Assembly (NCBI GenBank): GCA_949293165.1
Contig: CASFCW010000003.1
Location: 21,580-85,579, forward strand
DNA length: 64,000 nt
Origin: an uncultured bacterium
Lineage (GTDB): Bacteria > Bacillota > Clostridia > Oscillospirales > Oscillospiraceae
Direction: 5' to 3'
Both the position numbers and the translations under genes were made by a program. The number at the start of each line of letters is the position of its first letter. The first letter of the stretch is position 1. Shown one piece after another: positions 16,161-24,911 of this stretch. The notes beneath the pieces were generated by a model that saw only the letters and a program-made list of their open reading frames with translations, was not told the DNA's origin and did not search any database.

Positions 16161-18392
16161 TTATTTCCCGCTGGCCCGGGCCACATGGTAGACCCCCTGG
16201 ATATTGTTCAGCCGGTTGATGACTGAGGCCAGCTCGTTGCGGTCCTTGACCTCCAGCTCGATGGTCATGATGGCATGGCCGTCAGCCATGGCCCGCACCG
16301 CCAGAGCGGTGACCTTCACCTTGGCGGAGGACAGGGCGGTGGCGATGTCCAGGGTCAGGTTGTCCCGGTCCTTGGCGGACAGCTCCACCGTGGTCTTGTA
16401 GTTGGGCAGGCTGCTCTCCACCCAGGACACCTTCACCCAGCGGTCCGCCTCCTCCGGCTTGCGCCGCTCCGGCGCGGCGTTGGGGCAGTCCTGCCGGTGG
16501 ACGGACACGCCGTACCCCCGGGTGATGAAGCCGATCACCGGGTCACCCGGCACCGGGGAACAGCACTTGGCAAACTTCACCAGGCAGTTGCCCATCCCCT
16601 CCACAATAATGCCAGAGTCGGAATGCTTGGGCATGGGCTTGGCGGGCGTCTGGGCGGAGGAGCCGGGAACGATCACGCTCTCCGCCGTGGTGCGGGCGGC
16701 GGCGGCCGCCTTTTCCGCCTGGAGCCTGCCCAGGCGCAGCAGCTCGTCCCGGATGCGGACCACCGTCTTGGCGGCGGTGGTGCCGCCGTAGCCGATGGAG
16801 GCGTACAGCTCGTCCAGGGTGCCGAAGCGCACCTTGTGCAGGATATGGGGCAGCACCTCCTCCCCGGTGATGGCCGCCAGGGGGATTCCGGCGTGCTTCA
16901 GCTCCGCCTCAAAGGCAGCCCGGCCGGTGGCGATGTTCTCCTCCCGGCGCTCCCGCTTAAACCACTGGCGGATCTTGTTCCGGGCCTCGTTGCTTTTGGC
17001 CAGCTTCAGCCAGTCCCGGCTGGGGCCCTTGGCGGTTTTGGAGGTCAGCACCTCCACAATGTCGCCGTTTTTCAGCTGGGTCTCATAGGGCACCATCCGC
17101 CCGTTGACCCGGGCGCCCACCATGCTGTTGCCCACGGCGGAGTGGATGGAATAGGCAAAGTCGATGGGGGTAGCCCCGGCGGGCAGGCTCTTCACATCCC
17201 CATTGGGGGTGAATACAAAGACCTCGTCGGCGAACATATCCACCTTCAAGGTGCGGACAAACTCCTCCGCGTCGGTGTCCTGCTGGCTTTCCAGCAGCTT
17301 GCGCACCCATTCAAACTCCTGCTCCGTGCCCAGCTTCTGGTTGGCCATCCCCTGCTTGTACTTCCAGTGGGCGGCGATGCCGTATTCCGCCGTCTGGTGC
17401 ATCTCCCAGGTGCGGATCTGCACCTCAAAGGGGATGCCCTCCCGGCCGATGACGGTGGTGTGGAGGGACTGGTACATATTGGGCTTGGGGGTGCCGATAT
17501 AGTCCTTGAACCGGCCCAGCACCGGCTTGAACATGTCGTGAATGCAGCCCAGCACATTGTAGCACTCGGAAATATCGTCCACGATCACCCGGAAGGCGTA
17601 CAGGTCAAAAATCTCGTCCAGGGTCTTGTTCTGGGTGAACATCTTCCGGTAGATGGAGTAGGTGTGCTTCACCCGGCCGTAGACCTTGCACCGGATGCCC
17701 TCCTGTTCCAGCCGCTGCTGAATCCGCATCTGGATGGAGGCCAAAAACTCCTCATGGGCGGCGGAGCGCTTGGCCATCTCGTCCTCAATCTCCTTGTAAC
17801 CCACAGGGTCCAGGTACCGCAGGGACAGGTCCTCCAGCTCCCATTTCAGCTTCTGCATGCCCAGGCGGTGCGCCAGGGGGGCATAGATTTCCATGGTTTC
17901 CAGGGACTTCTCCCGCTGCTTCTTGGGGGACTGGTACTCCATGGTGCGCATGTTGTGCAGCCGGTCGCAGATCTTAATGAGGATCACCCGGATGTCATGG
18001 GCCATGGCCATGAGCATTTTCCGCAGGTTCTCCATCTGCTCCTCTTCCTTGGTGACGTACTGCACCCGGGTCAGCTTGGTAACCCCCTCCACCAGCTCCG
18101 CCACCGGCTCGCCGAACCGGCGGGCAATTTCCTCATGGGTGGCGTCGGTGTCCTCAATGCAGTCGTGGAGCAGCGCCGCCACCACGGAATCCATATCCAG
18201 GCCCAGGTCGGCCACAATGTCGGCCACCGCCAGCGGGTGGATGATATAGGGCTCCCCGCTTTTCCGCAGCTGCCCGTGGTGCTCCGTGTCCGCATAGGTA
18301 AAGGCGTCAAAGAGCTTTTGGGTATTTAAATTTGGGGTATACTGGGCGACCTTGTTTTCCAGCGCCTGATACCGTTCCAAAATAGGGTCCAT
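16161..18392 (-). CDS. relA: Bifunctional (p)ppGpp synthetase/hydrolase RelA/SpoT
   Basis: The long Rel enzyme of the stringent response, which makes and degrades (p)ppGpp. It has 743 residues, the normal length. The hydrolase HD domain has H52 (IIHPLAVAD) and the H76-D77 pair (LLHDCIEDTD). The synthetase domain includes YAFRVIV, GTPKPNMYQSLHTTVIG and EVQIRTWEMH. The TGS domain starts at DEVFVFTPNGDVKSLPAGATPIDFAY, followed by a helical/zinc-finger region with the cysteines of KCCSPVPGDP and a C-terminal ACT domain. Both catalytic halves look intact, so it is probably bifunctional. It lies 36 bases downstream of recJ. Confidence 0.97.
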   Translation of the reverse strand: MDPILERYQALENKVAQYTPNLNTQKLFDAFTYADTEHHGQLRKSGEPYIIHPLAVADIVADLGLDMDSVVAALLHDCIEDTDATHEEIARRFGEPVAELVEGVTKLTRVQYVTKEEEQMENLRKMLMAMAHDIRVILIKICDRLHNMRTMEYQSPKKQREKSLETMEIYAPLAHRLGMQKLKWELEDLSLRYLDPVGYKEIEDEMAKRSAAHEEFLASIQMRIQQRLEQEGIRCKVYGRVKHTYSIYRKMFTQNKTLDEIFDLYAFRVIVDDISECYNVLGCIHDMFKPVLGRFKDYIGTPKPNMYQSLHTTVIGREGIPFEVQIRTWEMHQTAEYGIAAHWKYKQGMANQKLGTEQEFEWVRKLLESQQDTDAEEFVRTLKVDMFADEVFVFTPNGDVKSLPAGATPIDFAYSIHSAVGNSMVGARVNGRMVPYETQLKNGDIVEVLTSKTAKGPSRDWLKLAKSNEARNKIRQWFKRERREENIATGRAAFEAELKHAGIPLAAITGEEVLPHILHKVRFGTLDELYASIGYGGTTAAKTVVRIRDELLRLGRLQAEKAAAAARTTAESVIVPGSSAQTPAKPMPKHSDSGIIVEGMGNCLVKFAKCCSPVPGDPVIGFITRGYGVSVHRQDCPNAAPERRKPEEADRWVKVSWVESSLPNYKTTVELSAKDRDNLTLDIATALSSAKVKVTALAVRAMADGHAIMTIELEVKDRNELASVINRLNNIQGVYHVARASGK

Positions 18393-18428
18393 AACTTCAC
18401 CTCATATCCGGTTCCCGGAACCGGCTGA

Positions 18429-20492
18429 TCAGGACTCCAGAGCCCTGTTCAGCGCCTGCAAAATGGCAGACGCCTCCAGATCCACCTTCTGGGCGGGCCG
18501 CCGAATGGTAATCCGCAGCCGCTCCCCCACCGCCGTCAGGGACAGCAGCCCCCGCTCCTCCAGCACCTCCAGGCAGACCACGGTGCGGTTGGGCAGCTCC
18601 CGCCCGCCGCTGAGCCGGGCCACGCCCCGGGCAATGTGGGCCACCGTGTCCTCCAGCACATCCCGGCCGGCGCACTGCCGCTGGAGATAGCGCCAGTGGG
18701 CGGCAAATTCCGCCCGCTGGGGCAGCAGCATCCTGGCCTCCTCCGGGGAGAGGGGCTCCCGCCGGTGGTATTTATCCAGCAGGGTGCGTTCCATCTCCGC
18801 CCTGGGCAGGGCCCGGCGGAGATCCACCACCTGCATCTGTACCGAGCGAACCCCCCGGAATTCATTGATCTGGGGGTAAAAGGCCACGTCAATCCGGCTG
18901 CCGGGCACCAGCCCCAGCTCTCCGCCGTCGGCAGAGAAAAAGATGGCGTCCAGCGTCACGCCCCTGGCCTCCAGGCGCAGCTTCAAGTGCCGGCCCCGGC
19001 CCACCTGGGCCGCGCTGAGCACATGGGCGCCTGTCACCGCCAGCACCGGGCGGGGATTCCCCGTCCCGCAGGGCTCCAGCAGGTCCAGGGCCTGAACCTG
19101 CTCCACCGTCAGCTCCCGGGGCTGGACCACCCCATCCACCTCCAGGCAGGAGACCAGCTCCTGCCCCGCCTGGGCCTCCAGCACCAGCTGGCTGAGGCGC
19201 CGCCTTAGGGCGGGGATATTTTTCTGTTCCACCGTAAAACCCGCCGCCAGGGCGTGGCCGCCAAAGCCCTCCAGCAGGTCGGCGCACTGGCTCAGCAGCT
19301 GGAACAGGTTGATCCCGCCCCAGGACCGGCAGGACCCCTTCCCCCGCTCCCCTTCCAGGCAGACCATGAAGGTAGGGCAGGCATATTTTTCCGCCAGGCG
19401 GGAGGCCACAATGCCCACCACCCCCTGGTGCCAGTTGGGCGCGGCCAGCAGGATGGCCCCCTGCTGGGGCTCCCGCTCCAGGCGGCAGACGCACTCCTGA
19501 AAGATCTCCCCCTCAATGGACTGCCGCTCCCGGTTGAGGGCGCACAGCTCCTGGGCCAGTACCACCGCCCGGATGGGGTCCCGGGTGAGCAGCAGCTCGG
19601 CAGCCAGCTCCGCCCGGCCCATCCGCCCCGCGGCGTTGATCCGGGGGGCCAGGGTATATCCGATGGAGGTCGCGGTCATCAGCCGGTCCCCCAGGGCCGA
19701 CTCCCGGATCAGCTGGGCCAGCCCCATCCGGTGGGGCTGGGTGAGGATTTCCAGCCCCGTCTGGACAATGGTGCGGTTTTCCCCGGTCATGGGCATGACA
19801 TCTGCCACCGTGCCCACCGCCGCCAGGTCGGCGTATTCCCGCAGCACCTGGCCGCCCCGGTCGGCTCCCGCCACCGCCATAGCCAGCTTCAACGCCACCC
19901 CGACTCCCGCCAGCCCCTTGAAGGGGTACGGGCAGTCCGGCCGGTGGGGGTCCACCACCGCCGCCGCCTGGGGCAGCTCATCCTTGCACTCATGGTGGTC
20001 GGTGATAACCACATCCATGCCCAGTTCCGCGGCCCAGGCTGTCTCCTGGACGGCGGTGATCCCGCAGTCCACCGTGACAATCAGCTTCACACCCATCCCG
20101 GCCAGCTTGCTCACGGCGCCCTTGTTCAGCCCGTAGCCCTCCTCCATCCGGTTGGGGATATAGTGCACCACATTTCCCCCCAGCCGGGTGAGGAAATCGG
20201 TCAGCAGGCAGGTGGATGTGATGCCGTCCACGTCGTAATCCCCGTATACAGCCACCCGCTCCCGCCGGTCCAGGGCCAGCCGAATCCGCTGGGCCGCCAG
20301 CTCCATGTCCTTCATCAGCAGGGGGTCGGGCATGGGCTCCTCCCAGGGGGTCAGCAGAGCCCGGGCCTGCTCCACAGAGGAGACGCCCCGGGCCGACAGC
20401 ACCGCGGCCAGCAGGGAGGGGACGCCCGCATCCTCCAGGCCGCGCCGTCCCTCCGGGCAGGGCGGCGCGATATTCCATTGCTGGTAGCGCAC
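18429..20492 (-). CDS. recJ: Single-stranded-DNA-specific exonuclease RecJ
   Basis: A 5'-3' single-strand DNA exonuclease used in recombination and repair. I chose the GTG at 20492 because AGGAGG lies 7 bases upstream and the resulting N-terminus ([11 protein letters not shown]) resembles RecJ starts; this gives 687 residues. The DHH phosphoesterase motifs are intact: GDYDVDG at 84-90, VDCGI, VITDHHE, and the [23 protein letters not shown] region. The DHHA1 half holds [17 protein letters not shown] and [11 protein letters not shown]. It is the first gene of the seven-gene minus-strand operon. Confidence 0.96.
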   Translation of the reverse strand: MRYQQWNIAPPCPEGRRGLEDAGVPSLLAAVLSARGVSSVEQARALLTPWEEPMPDPLLMKDMELAAQRIRLALDRRERVAVYGDYDVDGITSTCLLTDFLTRLGGNVVHYIPNRMEEGYGLNKGAVSKLAGMGVKLIVTVDCGITAVQETAWAAELGMDVVITDHHECKDELPQAAAVVDPHRPDCPYPFKGLAGVGVALKLAMAVAGADRGGQVLREYADLAAVGTVADVMPMTGENRTIVQTGLEILTQPHRMGLAQLIRESALGDRLMTATSIGYTLAPRINAAGRMGRAELAAELLLTRDPIRAVVLAQELCALNRERQSIEGEIFQECVCRLEREPQQGAILLAAPNWHQGVVGIVASRLAEKYACPTFMVCLEGERGKGSCRSWGGINLFQLLSQCADLLEGFGGHALAAGFTVEQKNIPALRRRLSQLVLEAQAGQELVSCLEVDGVVQPRELTVEQVQALDLLEPCGTGNPRPVLAVTGAHVLSAAQVGRGRHLKLRLEARGVTLDAIFFSADGGELGLVPGSRIDVAFYPQINEFRGVRSVQMQVVDLRRALPRAEMERTLLDKYHRREPLSPEEARMLLPQRAEFAAHWRYLQRQCAGRDVLEDTVAHIARGVARLSGGRELPNRTVVCLEVLEERGLLSLTAVGERLRITIRRPAQKVDLEASAILQALNRALES

Positions 20493-20585
20493 GGAGCTCC
20501 CTCCTTCCTCCCCCGGGCGGTCCTTTTGGGATGGTTGCCCTTTCAAAACCTGCTTCCCCCGTAGGAATCATGTATATTGCATCTT

Positions 20586-20591
20586 ATTATA
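20586..20591 (-). promoter_or_regulatory. Extended -10 promoter of the recJ operon
   Basis: On the minus strand TGCTATAAT gives an extended -10 with a perfect TATAAT hexamer. The -35 region is poor. It lies about 95 bases before the recJ GTG and diverges from the mnmG promoter. Confidence 0.55.
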
Positions 20592-20636
20592 GCACAGTTT
20601 CTTCCTCCGGTACAGTGAAAATTCAGTGCCCCCGCC

Positions 20637-20665
20637 TTGTCCGGGGAATCAAAAGGTGGTACAAT
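20637..20665 (+). promoter_or_regulatory. Promoter of mnmG
   Basis: TTGTCC (20637-20642) and TACAAT (20660-20665) with a 17-base spacer. The -10 is embedded in a short dyad, GTGGTACAATACCAC. Confidence 0.65.
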
Positions 20666-20728
20666 ACCACGAGCAATCTATCCGGAGGGCGGCCGTACCG
20701 GCACGCCTCCACAGCAAGGAAGGGCAGC

Positions 20729-22603
20729 ATGAAACGTTACGAGGCAGGAACCTATGATATCGCCGTCATCGGCGCGGGCCACGCGGGCATCGAGGCCGCT
20801 TTGGCCGCCGCCCGGCTGGGGCTGAATACATTGTGCTTCTCCGTCAATCTGGACGCGGTGGGCAACATGCCCTGCAACCCCGCCATCGGCGGCACAGGCA
20901 AGGGGCACCTGGTCCGGGAGCTGGACGCCCTGGGAGGCGAGATGGGCCGGGCGGCCGACGCCGCCTGCATCCAGTACCGGATTCTCAACCGGGGAAAGGG
21001 CCCCGCGGTCTGGTCCCTCCGGGCCCAGGCCGACCGGCGCACCTACCAGCAGGTGATGAAGCACACCCTGGAGCGCCAGGAACACCTGTGGCTGAAGCAG
21101 GCAGAGGTGGTGGAGATCCTCACCGAAGGCGGGCAGGTCTCCGGGGTGGTCACCCACACCGGGGCGGTCTATCGGGTGAAGGCGGCCATCGTGGCCAGCG
21201 GCACCTTCCTGGGCGGGCGGACCATCGTAGGGGAAGTGGTGCGGGATTCCGGCCCCGACGGCCTGGCGGCCGCCCTCCCTCTGACCCAGTGCCTGAAGGA
21301 GCTGGGGCTGTCCATCCGCCGCTTCAAAACGGGCACGCCCCCCCGGGTCAACGCCCGCAGCGTGGACTTCTCCAAGCTGGAGGTGCAGCCCGGCGACCAG
21401 GACGCCCAGCCCTTTTCCTTCACCACCACCCACGCTCCGGAGAACCGGGCCGTCTGCTGGCTCACCGCCACCACCCCGGAGACCCACCGGGTCATCCGGG
21501 CAAATCTGGACCGCTCCCCCCTGTTTTCCGGTGTAATTGAGGGGGTGGGCCCCCGGTACTGCCCCTCCATCGAGGACAAGGTGGTGCGGTTTGCCGACAA
21601 GGAGCGCCATCTGCTGTTTATTGAGCCCATGGGCCTGAACACGGAGGAGCTGTATATCCAGGGCTTCTCCTCCTCCCTGCCGGAGGAGGTGCAGGTGGAA
21701 ATGCTCCACACCATTCCCGGCCTGGAGCACGCGGAGATGACCCGGTGCGCTTACGCCATCGAGTACGACTGCGTGGACCCCACGGAGCTGTTTCCCACCC
21801 TGGAGAGCAAAAAGGTGGCCGGCCTGTACGGCGCCGGCCAGTTCAACGGCTCCTCCGGCTACGAGGAGGCCGCCGCCCAAGGCTTTGTGGCCGGCGTCAA
21901 CGCCGCGTTGAAGCTGCTGGGCCGGGAGCCCTTCATCCTCCGCCGGGACCAGGGGTATATCGGCGTGCTCATTGACGACCTGGTGACCAAGGGCACCAAT
22001 GAGCCCTACCGCATGATGACCTCCCGCACAGAGTACCGCCTGCTCCACCGGCAGGACAACGCCGACCAGCGCCTGACCCCCATCGGCTACGCCCTGGGCC
22101 TGGTACCCAAGGCGCGGATGGAGGCGGTGGAGGAAAAATATGCCGCCGCCCAGCAGGAGTGCAGCCGCCTGGAACACACCGGCGTGGCCCCCAGCCCGGA
22201 GCTGGACGCGTTTCTCTCCGCCCACGGCCAGCCGGCCGCCCCCAACGGCGTGCGCCTGGCCGACCTGCTCCGCCGGCCGTCCATCCGCTATGAGGAGTTG
22301 GCCCCCTTCGATCCCCAGCGCCCCAATTTGTCCACAGCGGTGGCTGAAACGGTGGAAATCTCCATAAAATATCAGGGCTACATCCACCGCCAGCTCCGCC
22401 AGGTGGAGGAAATGAAAAAACTGGAGCGCCATCCCCTTCCCCCGGATGTGGATTACGGGTCCATCCAGGGGCTCCGTTTGGAGGCCCGGCAGAAGCTGGC
22501 CCAAATCCGTCCCCGCAGCCTGGGGCAGGCCAGCCGGGTATCTGGCGTATCCCCGGCGGACATCGCGGTGCTGATGGTCTATCTCAAGCAGGAAAAGGAG
22601 TAA
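20729..22603 (+). CDS. mnmG: tRNA uridine-5-carboxymethylaminomethyl modification enzyme MnmG
   Basis: With MnmE it builds cmnm5U at the wobble position of several tRNAs, using FAD, methylene-THF and glycine. It has 624 residues, the usual size. The FAD motif is GAGHAG at 15-20; other signatures are [31 protein letters not shown] and the C-terminal SAM-like helical domain [39 protein letters not shown] (two overlapping family blocks). The ATG at 20729 follows GGAAGGG. In-frame codons further upstream would overlap the promoter. mnmE and rsmG are not next to it here. The MBL gene starts 5 bases after the stop. Confidence 0.96.
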   Translation: MKRYEAGTYDIAVIGAGHAGIEAALAAARLGLNTLCFSVNLDAVGNMPCNPAIGGTGKGHLVRELDALGGEMGRAADAACIQYRILNRGKGPAVWSLRAQADRRTYQQVMKHTLERQEHLWLKQAEVVEILTEGGQVSGVVTHTGAVYRVKAAIVASGTFLGGRTIVGEVVRDSGPDGLAAALPLTQCLKELGLSIRRFKTGTPPRVNARSVDFSKLEVQPGDQDAQPFSFTTTHAPENRAVCWLTATTPETHRVIRANLDRSPLFSGVIEGVGPRYCPSIEDKVVRFADKERHLLFIEPMGLNTEELYIQGFSSSLPEEVQVEMLHTIPGLEHAEMTRCAYAIEYDCVDPTELFPTLESKKVAGLYGAGQFNGSSGYEEAAAQGFVAGVNAALKLLGREPFILRRDQGYIGVLIDDLVTKGTNEPYRMMTSRTEYRLLHRQDNADQRLTPIGYALGLVPKARMEAVEEKYAAAQQECSRLEHTGVAPSPELDAFLSAHGQPAAPNGVRLADLLRRPSIRYEELAPFDPQRPNLSTAVAETVEISIKYQGYIHRQLRQVEEMKKLERHPLPPDVDYGSIQGLRLEARQKLAQIRPRSLGQASRVSGVSPADIAVLMVYLKQEKE

Positions 22604-22608
22604 CCGCC

Positions 22609-23505
22609 ATGGAATTGAGACAAATCAAGGGGAACACCTGGGCCCTGGAGGGCATTGAGCTGATTCCCCTGTATAAGCTGGATGGCAAGCGGTGCATTTT
22701 GCTGGACACCGGCCTGGCCCAGGAGGGGGAGGCCCTGCTGGCCGCTTTGGAGGCCCACGGGCTCACCCCGGCGGGGGTGCTGTGCTCCCATGCCCATGTG
22801 GATCACGCCGGCAACAACCGGGCGCTGCAGCAGAAATTCGGCCTGCCGGTGGCCATGACCGCCAGCGAGGCTGGGATGTGCGCCAGCCTGCTGACGCTGA
22901 AGTGCTATTTCCTGCTGCTCTCCCCAGACACCGTGGCCCGGGAGGCCGGGCACCTGGTGCACCGCCCCGACGTCATGATTCCCGAGCGGGACGGCGTCTT
23001 TTCCTTCCTGGGGACGGAATTTCAGATCCTGTATACGCCCGGCCATTCCGCCGGGCACATCGCCATTACAACCCCCGACCGGGTATGCTACGTGGGGGAC
23101 GCCCTGCTGTCCTGGGAGCAGATGGAGGCCAAGCTGCCCTACAGCCTGTGCCACCGCATGGCCAAGGACAGCCGGGAAAAGCTGCGGCAGGTGGACTGCG
23201 ACCTGCTGCTCATGGCCCACCGGGGCGTCATCTCCCGGGACGGGCTGGACGCGCTGATTGACGCCAACGACGCCCTGATCCAGCGGCGGGCAGGCGAGAT
23301 TCTGGAACTGGTGACCCGGCCCATGACCGTCAGCGAAATCAGCCAGACCGTATGCGCCAAATACAAGCTGCTCACCTCCAAGCCCAGCCGTGCCCTGCGC
23401 TTTGAGCGCAACATCCGCTTTTATTTGGAGTATCTGGTCGACCACGGAGACCTGACCATGGAAACCGCGTCCGGTATTGCGGTTTACCACCGCTCCGCTC
23501 CCTAG
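22609..23505 (+). CDS. MBL-fold metallohydrolase
   Basis: 298 residues with the metallo-beta-lactamase fold. The metal motif is CSHAHVDHAGNN (HxHxDH), with YTPGHSAGHI, VGDALLS and a late MAHRGVI histidine. The last 70 residues form a helical/winged-helix-like tail (ITQ-like LELVTRPMTVSEISQTVCAKYKLL), as in MBL proteins of the LACTB2/RNase Z-like group that carry a C-terminal DNA/RNA-binding domain. Function unknown. Its ribosome site AAAAGGAG overlaps the end of mnmG, so the two are cotranscribed. Confidence 0.82.
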   Translation: MELRQIKGNTWALEGIELIPLYKLDGKRCILLDTGLAQEGEALLAALEAHGLTPAGVLCSHAHVDHAGNNRALQQKFGLPVAMTASEAGMCASLLTLKCYFLLLSPDTVAREAGHLVHRPDVMIPERDGVFSFLGTEFQILYTPGHSAGHIAITTPDRVCYVGDALLSWEQMEAKLPYSLCHRMAKDSREKLRQVDCDLLLMAHRGVISRDGLDALIDANDALIQRRAGEILELVTRPMTVSEISQTVCAKYKLLTSKPSRALRFERNIRFYLEYLVDHGDLTMETASGIAVYHRSAP

Positions 23506-23557
23506 CCGGGCGGCCCGCGGCTTCCGCCGGAACCGCAGCGCCGGTCCGTTTTCCCTC

Positions 23558-23586
23558 TTTACAGATTGGTCAATTTCCTATAGAAT
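23558..23586 (+). promoter_or_regulatory. Promoter of the c-di-GMP signalling operon
   Basis: TTTACA (23558-23563) and TAGAAT (23581-23586) with a 17-base spacer. The leader of about 105 bases before the diguanylate cyclase gene contains no riboswitch class I recognise. Confidence 0.55.
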
Positions 23587-23697
23587 GGGAATTGTAGGTT
23601 ATATCTTCCACCGGCTTTCTGCGGGTGCCGCCCCAGTGAGGGGGTGTCCGCCTTTCTGTGATGATCTCCCAGTAATCCAGAATCAGGAGGTGAGCCG

Positions 23698-24870
23698 ATG
23701 CCTGAATTTATGAACTGCAGTCTTTCCCCCATCAACATCCCTTCCGCTCTGATCGCCAACGGCTTGGGGGTCTGCCTGATGCTGGTGATTCTTTTCAGCA
23801 GCTACCGGCAGGCCAGGTTCATTACCCGTGACGGACGGATGTTCATTTGGATGTGTTATCTTTGTCTGGCCCTTTGCCTGCTGGAAGCGGTGGGCTTTCT
23901 CCTGGACGGCAGTATGTTTCAAGGCGCACGGCCAATTATCATTCTCAGCAGCGTATCCCTGTATTTTCTCAGCTCAGCCATCGCATTTTTGTGGATCTGT
24001 TACGTTGACTACAAGCTGTTCGGCGACCACGACCGCCTGCGGTACCTCTATTCCTGGGCGTCCATCCCGGCGGTGCTGGTTTGCCTGATGGCCTTTGCAA
24101 ACCTGTTTTTCCCCGTATTCTTCCAGGTGGATTCCAACAACGTCTACAGCCGCACCCCCCTGTTTTTCCTGCCCTGTCTGGTCTCGTTCTGTTACCTGAC
24201 CTATGGTGCGGTGCTGGCACGTTATCATCGGTCACGGGTGGACCGGTATCTTTTCATGCCCGTCATGACCTTTGTCATTCCCATCTACATCGGCGGCGTC
24301 ATCCAGGTATTTTTCTATGGCCTGGCTCTGATTTGGGCGGCCACCGCCCTGGGGCTGACCTTCCTTTACATCAACCTGCAAAACGAGGAGACCTTTCTGG
24401 ACCCCCTGACCAATCTATACAACCGAAATTATCTGTTCCATTACATCAGCCGCCTGATCCGCCGGGAAAGGGGCACCATCTCCCTGATCGGGATTCTGCT
24501 GGACGTGAACGGGTTCAAGCAGATTAACGACATCCACGGGCACATCCAGGGTGACCAGGTGCTGCAGCGGCTGGGCGATTTGCTGCTGCGGACCGTGGAT
24601 CGGGGCGTGGTGTTCCGGTACGGCGGAGACGAATTTCTGATTCTGATAGAGAACGCCTCCCTTGCAGACGCCCACAGCCTGATTTCTGCCATCCAGGCGG
24701 AGCTGCAGCGCAGCAACGACCGGGGGGATTTCCCCAGCTCCATCTCCTTTTCCGCCGGCACCGCGGTGCTGACCGGGTCGGACGTGTACCATTTCTTCCA
24801 GGAAATGGACCGCAATATGTACAGCGAGAAACGGCTTTTCCACCGCTCAAAGGCAGTTCCTCCACAGTAA
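23698..24870 (+). CDS. Membrane diguanylate cyclase (GGDEF)
   Basis: Makes cyclic di-GMP from two GTP. It has 390 residues. About seven membrane helices fill residues 17-222 without a known sensor family, followed by a GGDEF domain starting at DPLTNLYNRNYL (235). The active-site motif RYGGDEF (309-313 for GGDEF) is intact, with LLDVNGFKQIND as the metal/GTP loop. An RxxD is present at 298-301 but is 7 rather than 5 residues from GGDEF, so the canonical inhibitory I-site may be absent. The ATG follows CAGGAGGTGAGCCG. It is the first gene of the signalling block that leads into the c-di-GMP riboswitch at 28964. Confidence 0.93.
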   Translation: MPEFMNCSLSPINIPSALIANGLGVCLMLVILFSSYRQARFITRDGRMFIWMCYLCLALCLLEAVGFLLDGSMFQGARPIIILSSVSLYFLSSAIAFLWICYVDYKLFGDHDRLRYLYSWASIPAVLVCLMAFANLFFPVFFQVDSNNVYSRTPLFFLPCLVSFCYLTYGAVLARYHRSRVDRYLFMPVMTFVIPIYIGGVIQVFFYGLALIWAATALGLTFLYINLQNEETFLDPLTNLYNRNYLFHYISRLIRRERGTISLIGILLDVNGFKQINDIHGHIQGDQVLQRLGDLLLRTVDRGVVFRYGGDEFLILIENASLADAHSLISAIQAELQRSNDRGDFPSSISFSAGTAVLTGSDVYHFFQEMDRNMYSEKRLFHRSKAVPPQ

Positions 24871-24911
24871 CCCTTATCCTTCCGGGATATAGATTGGAGC
24901 GCGCCATCCAT

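Noticed and set aside
16275-18329. Long plus-strand frame opposite relA
   Set aside because: relA on the minus strand is complete with all domains; the antisense product is compositional shadow.
23587-23697. Second c-di-GMP riboswitch before the GGDEF gene
   Set aside because: The leader has GC-rich short repeats but none of the GEMM-I or GEMM-II conserved blocks.
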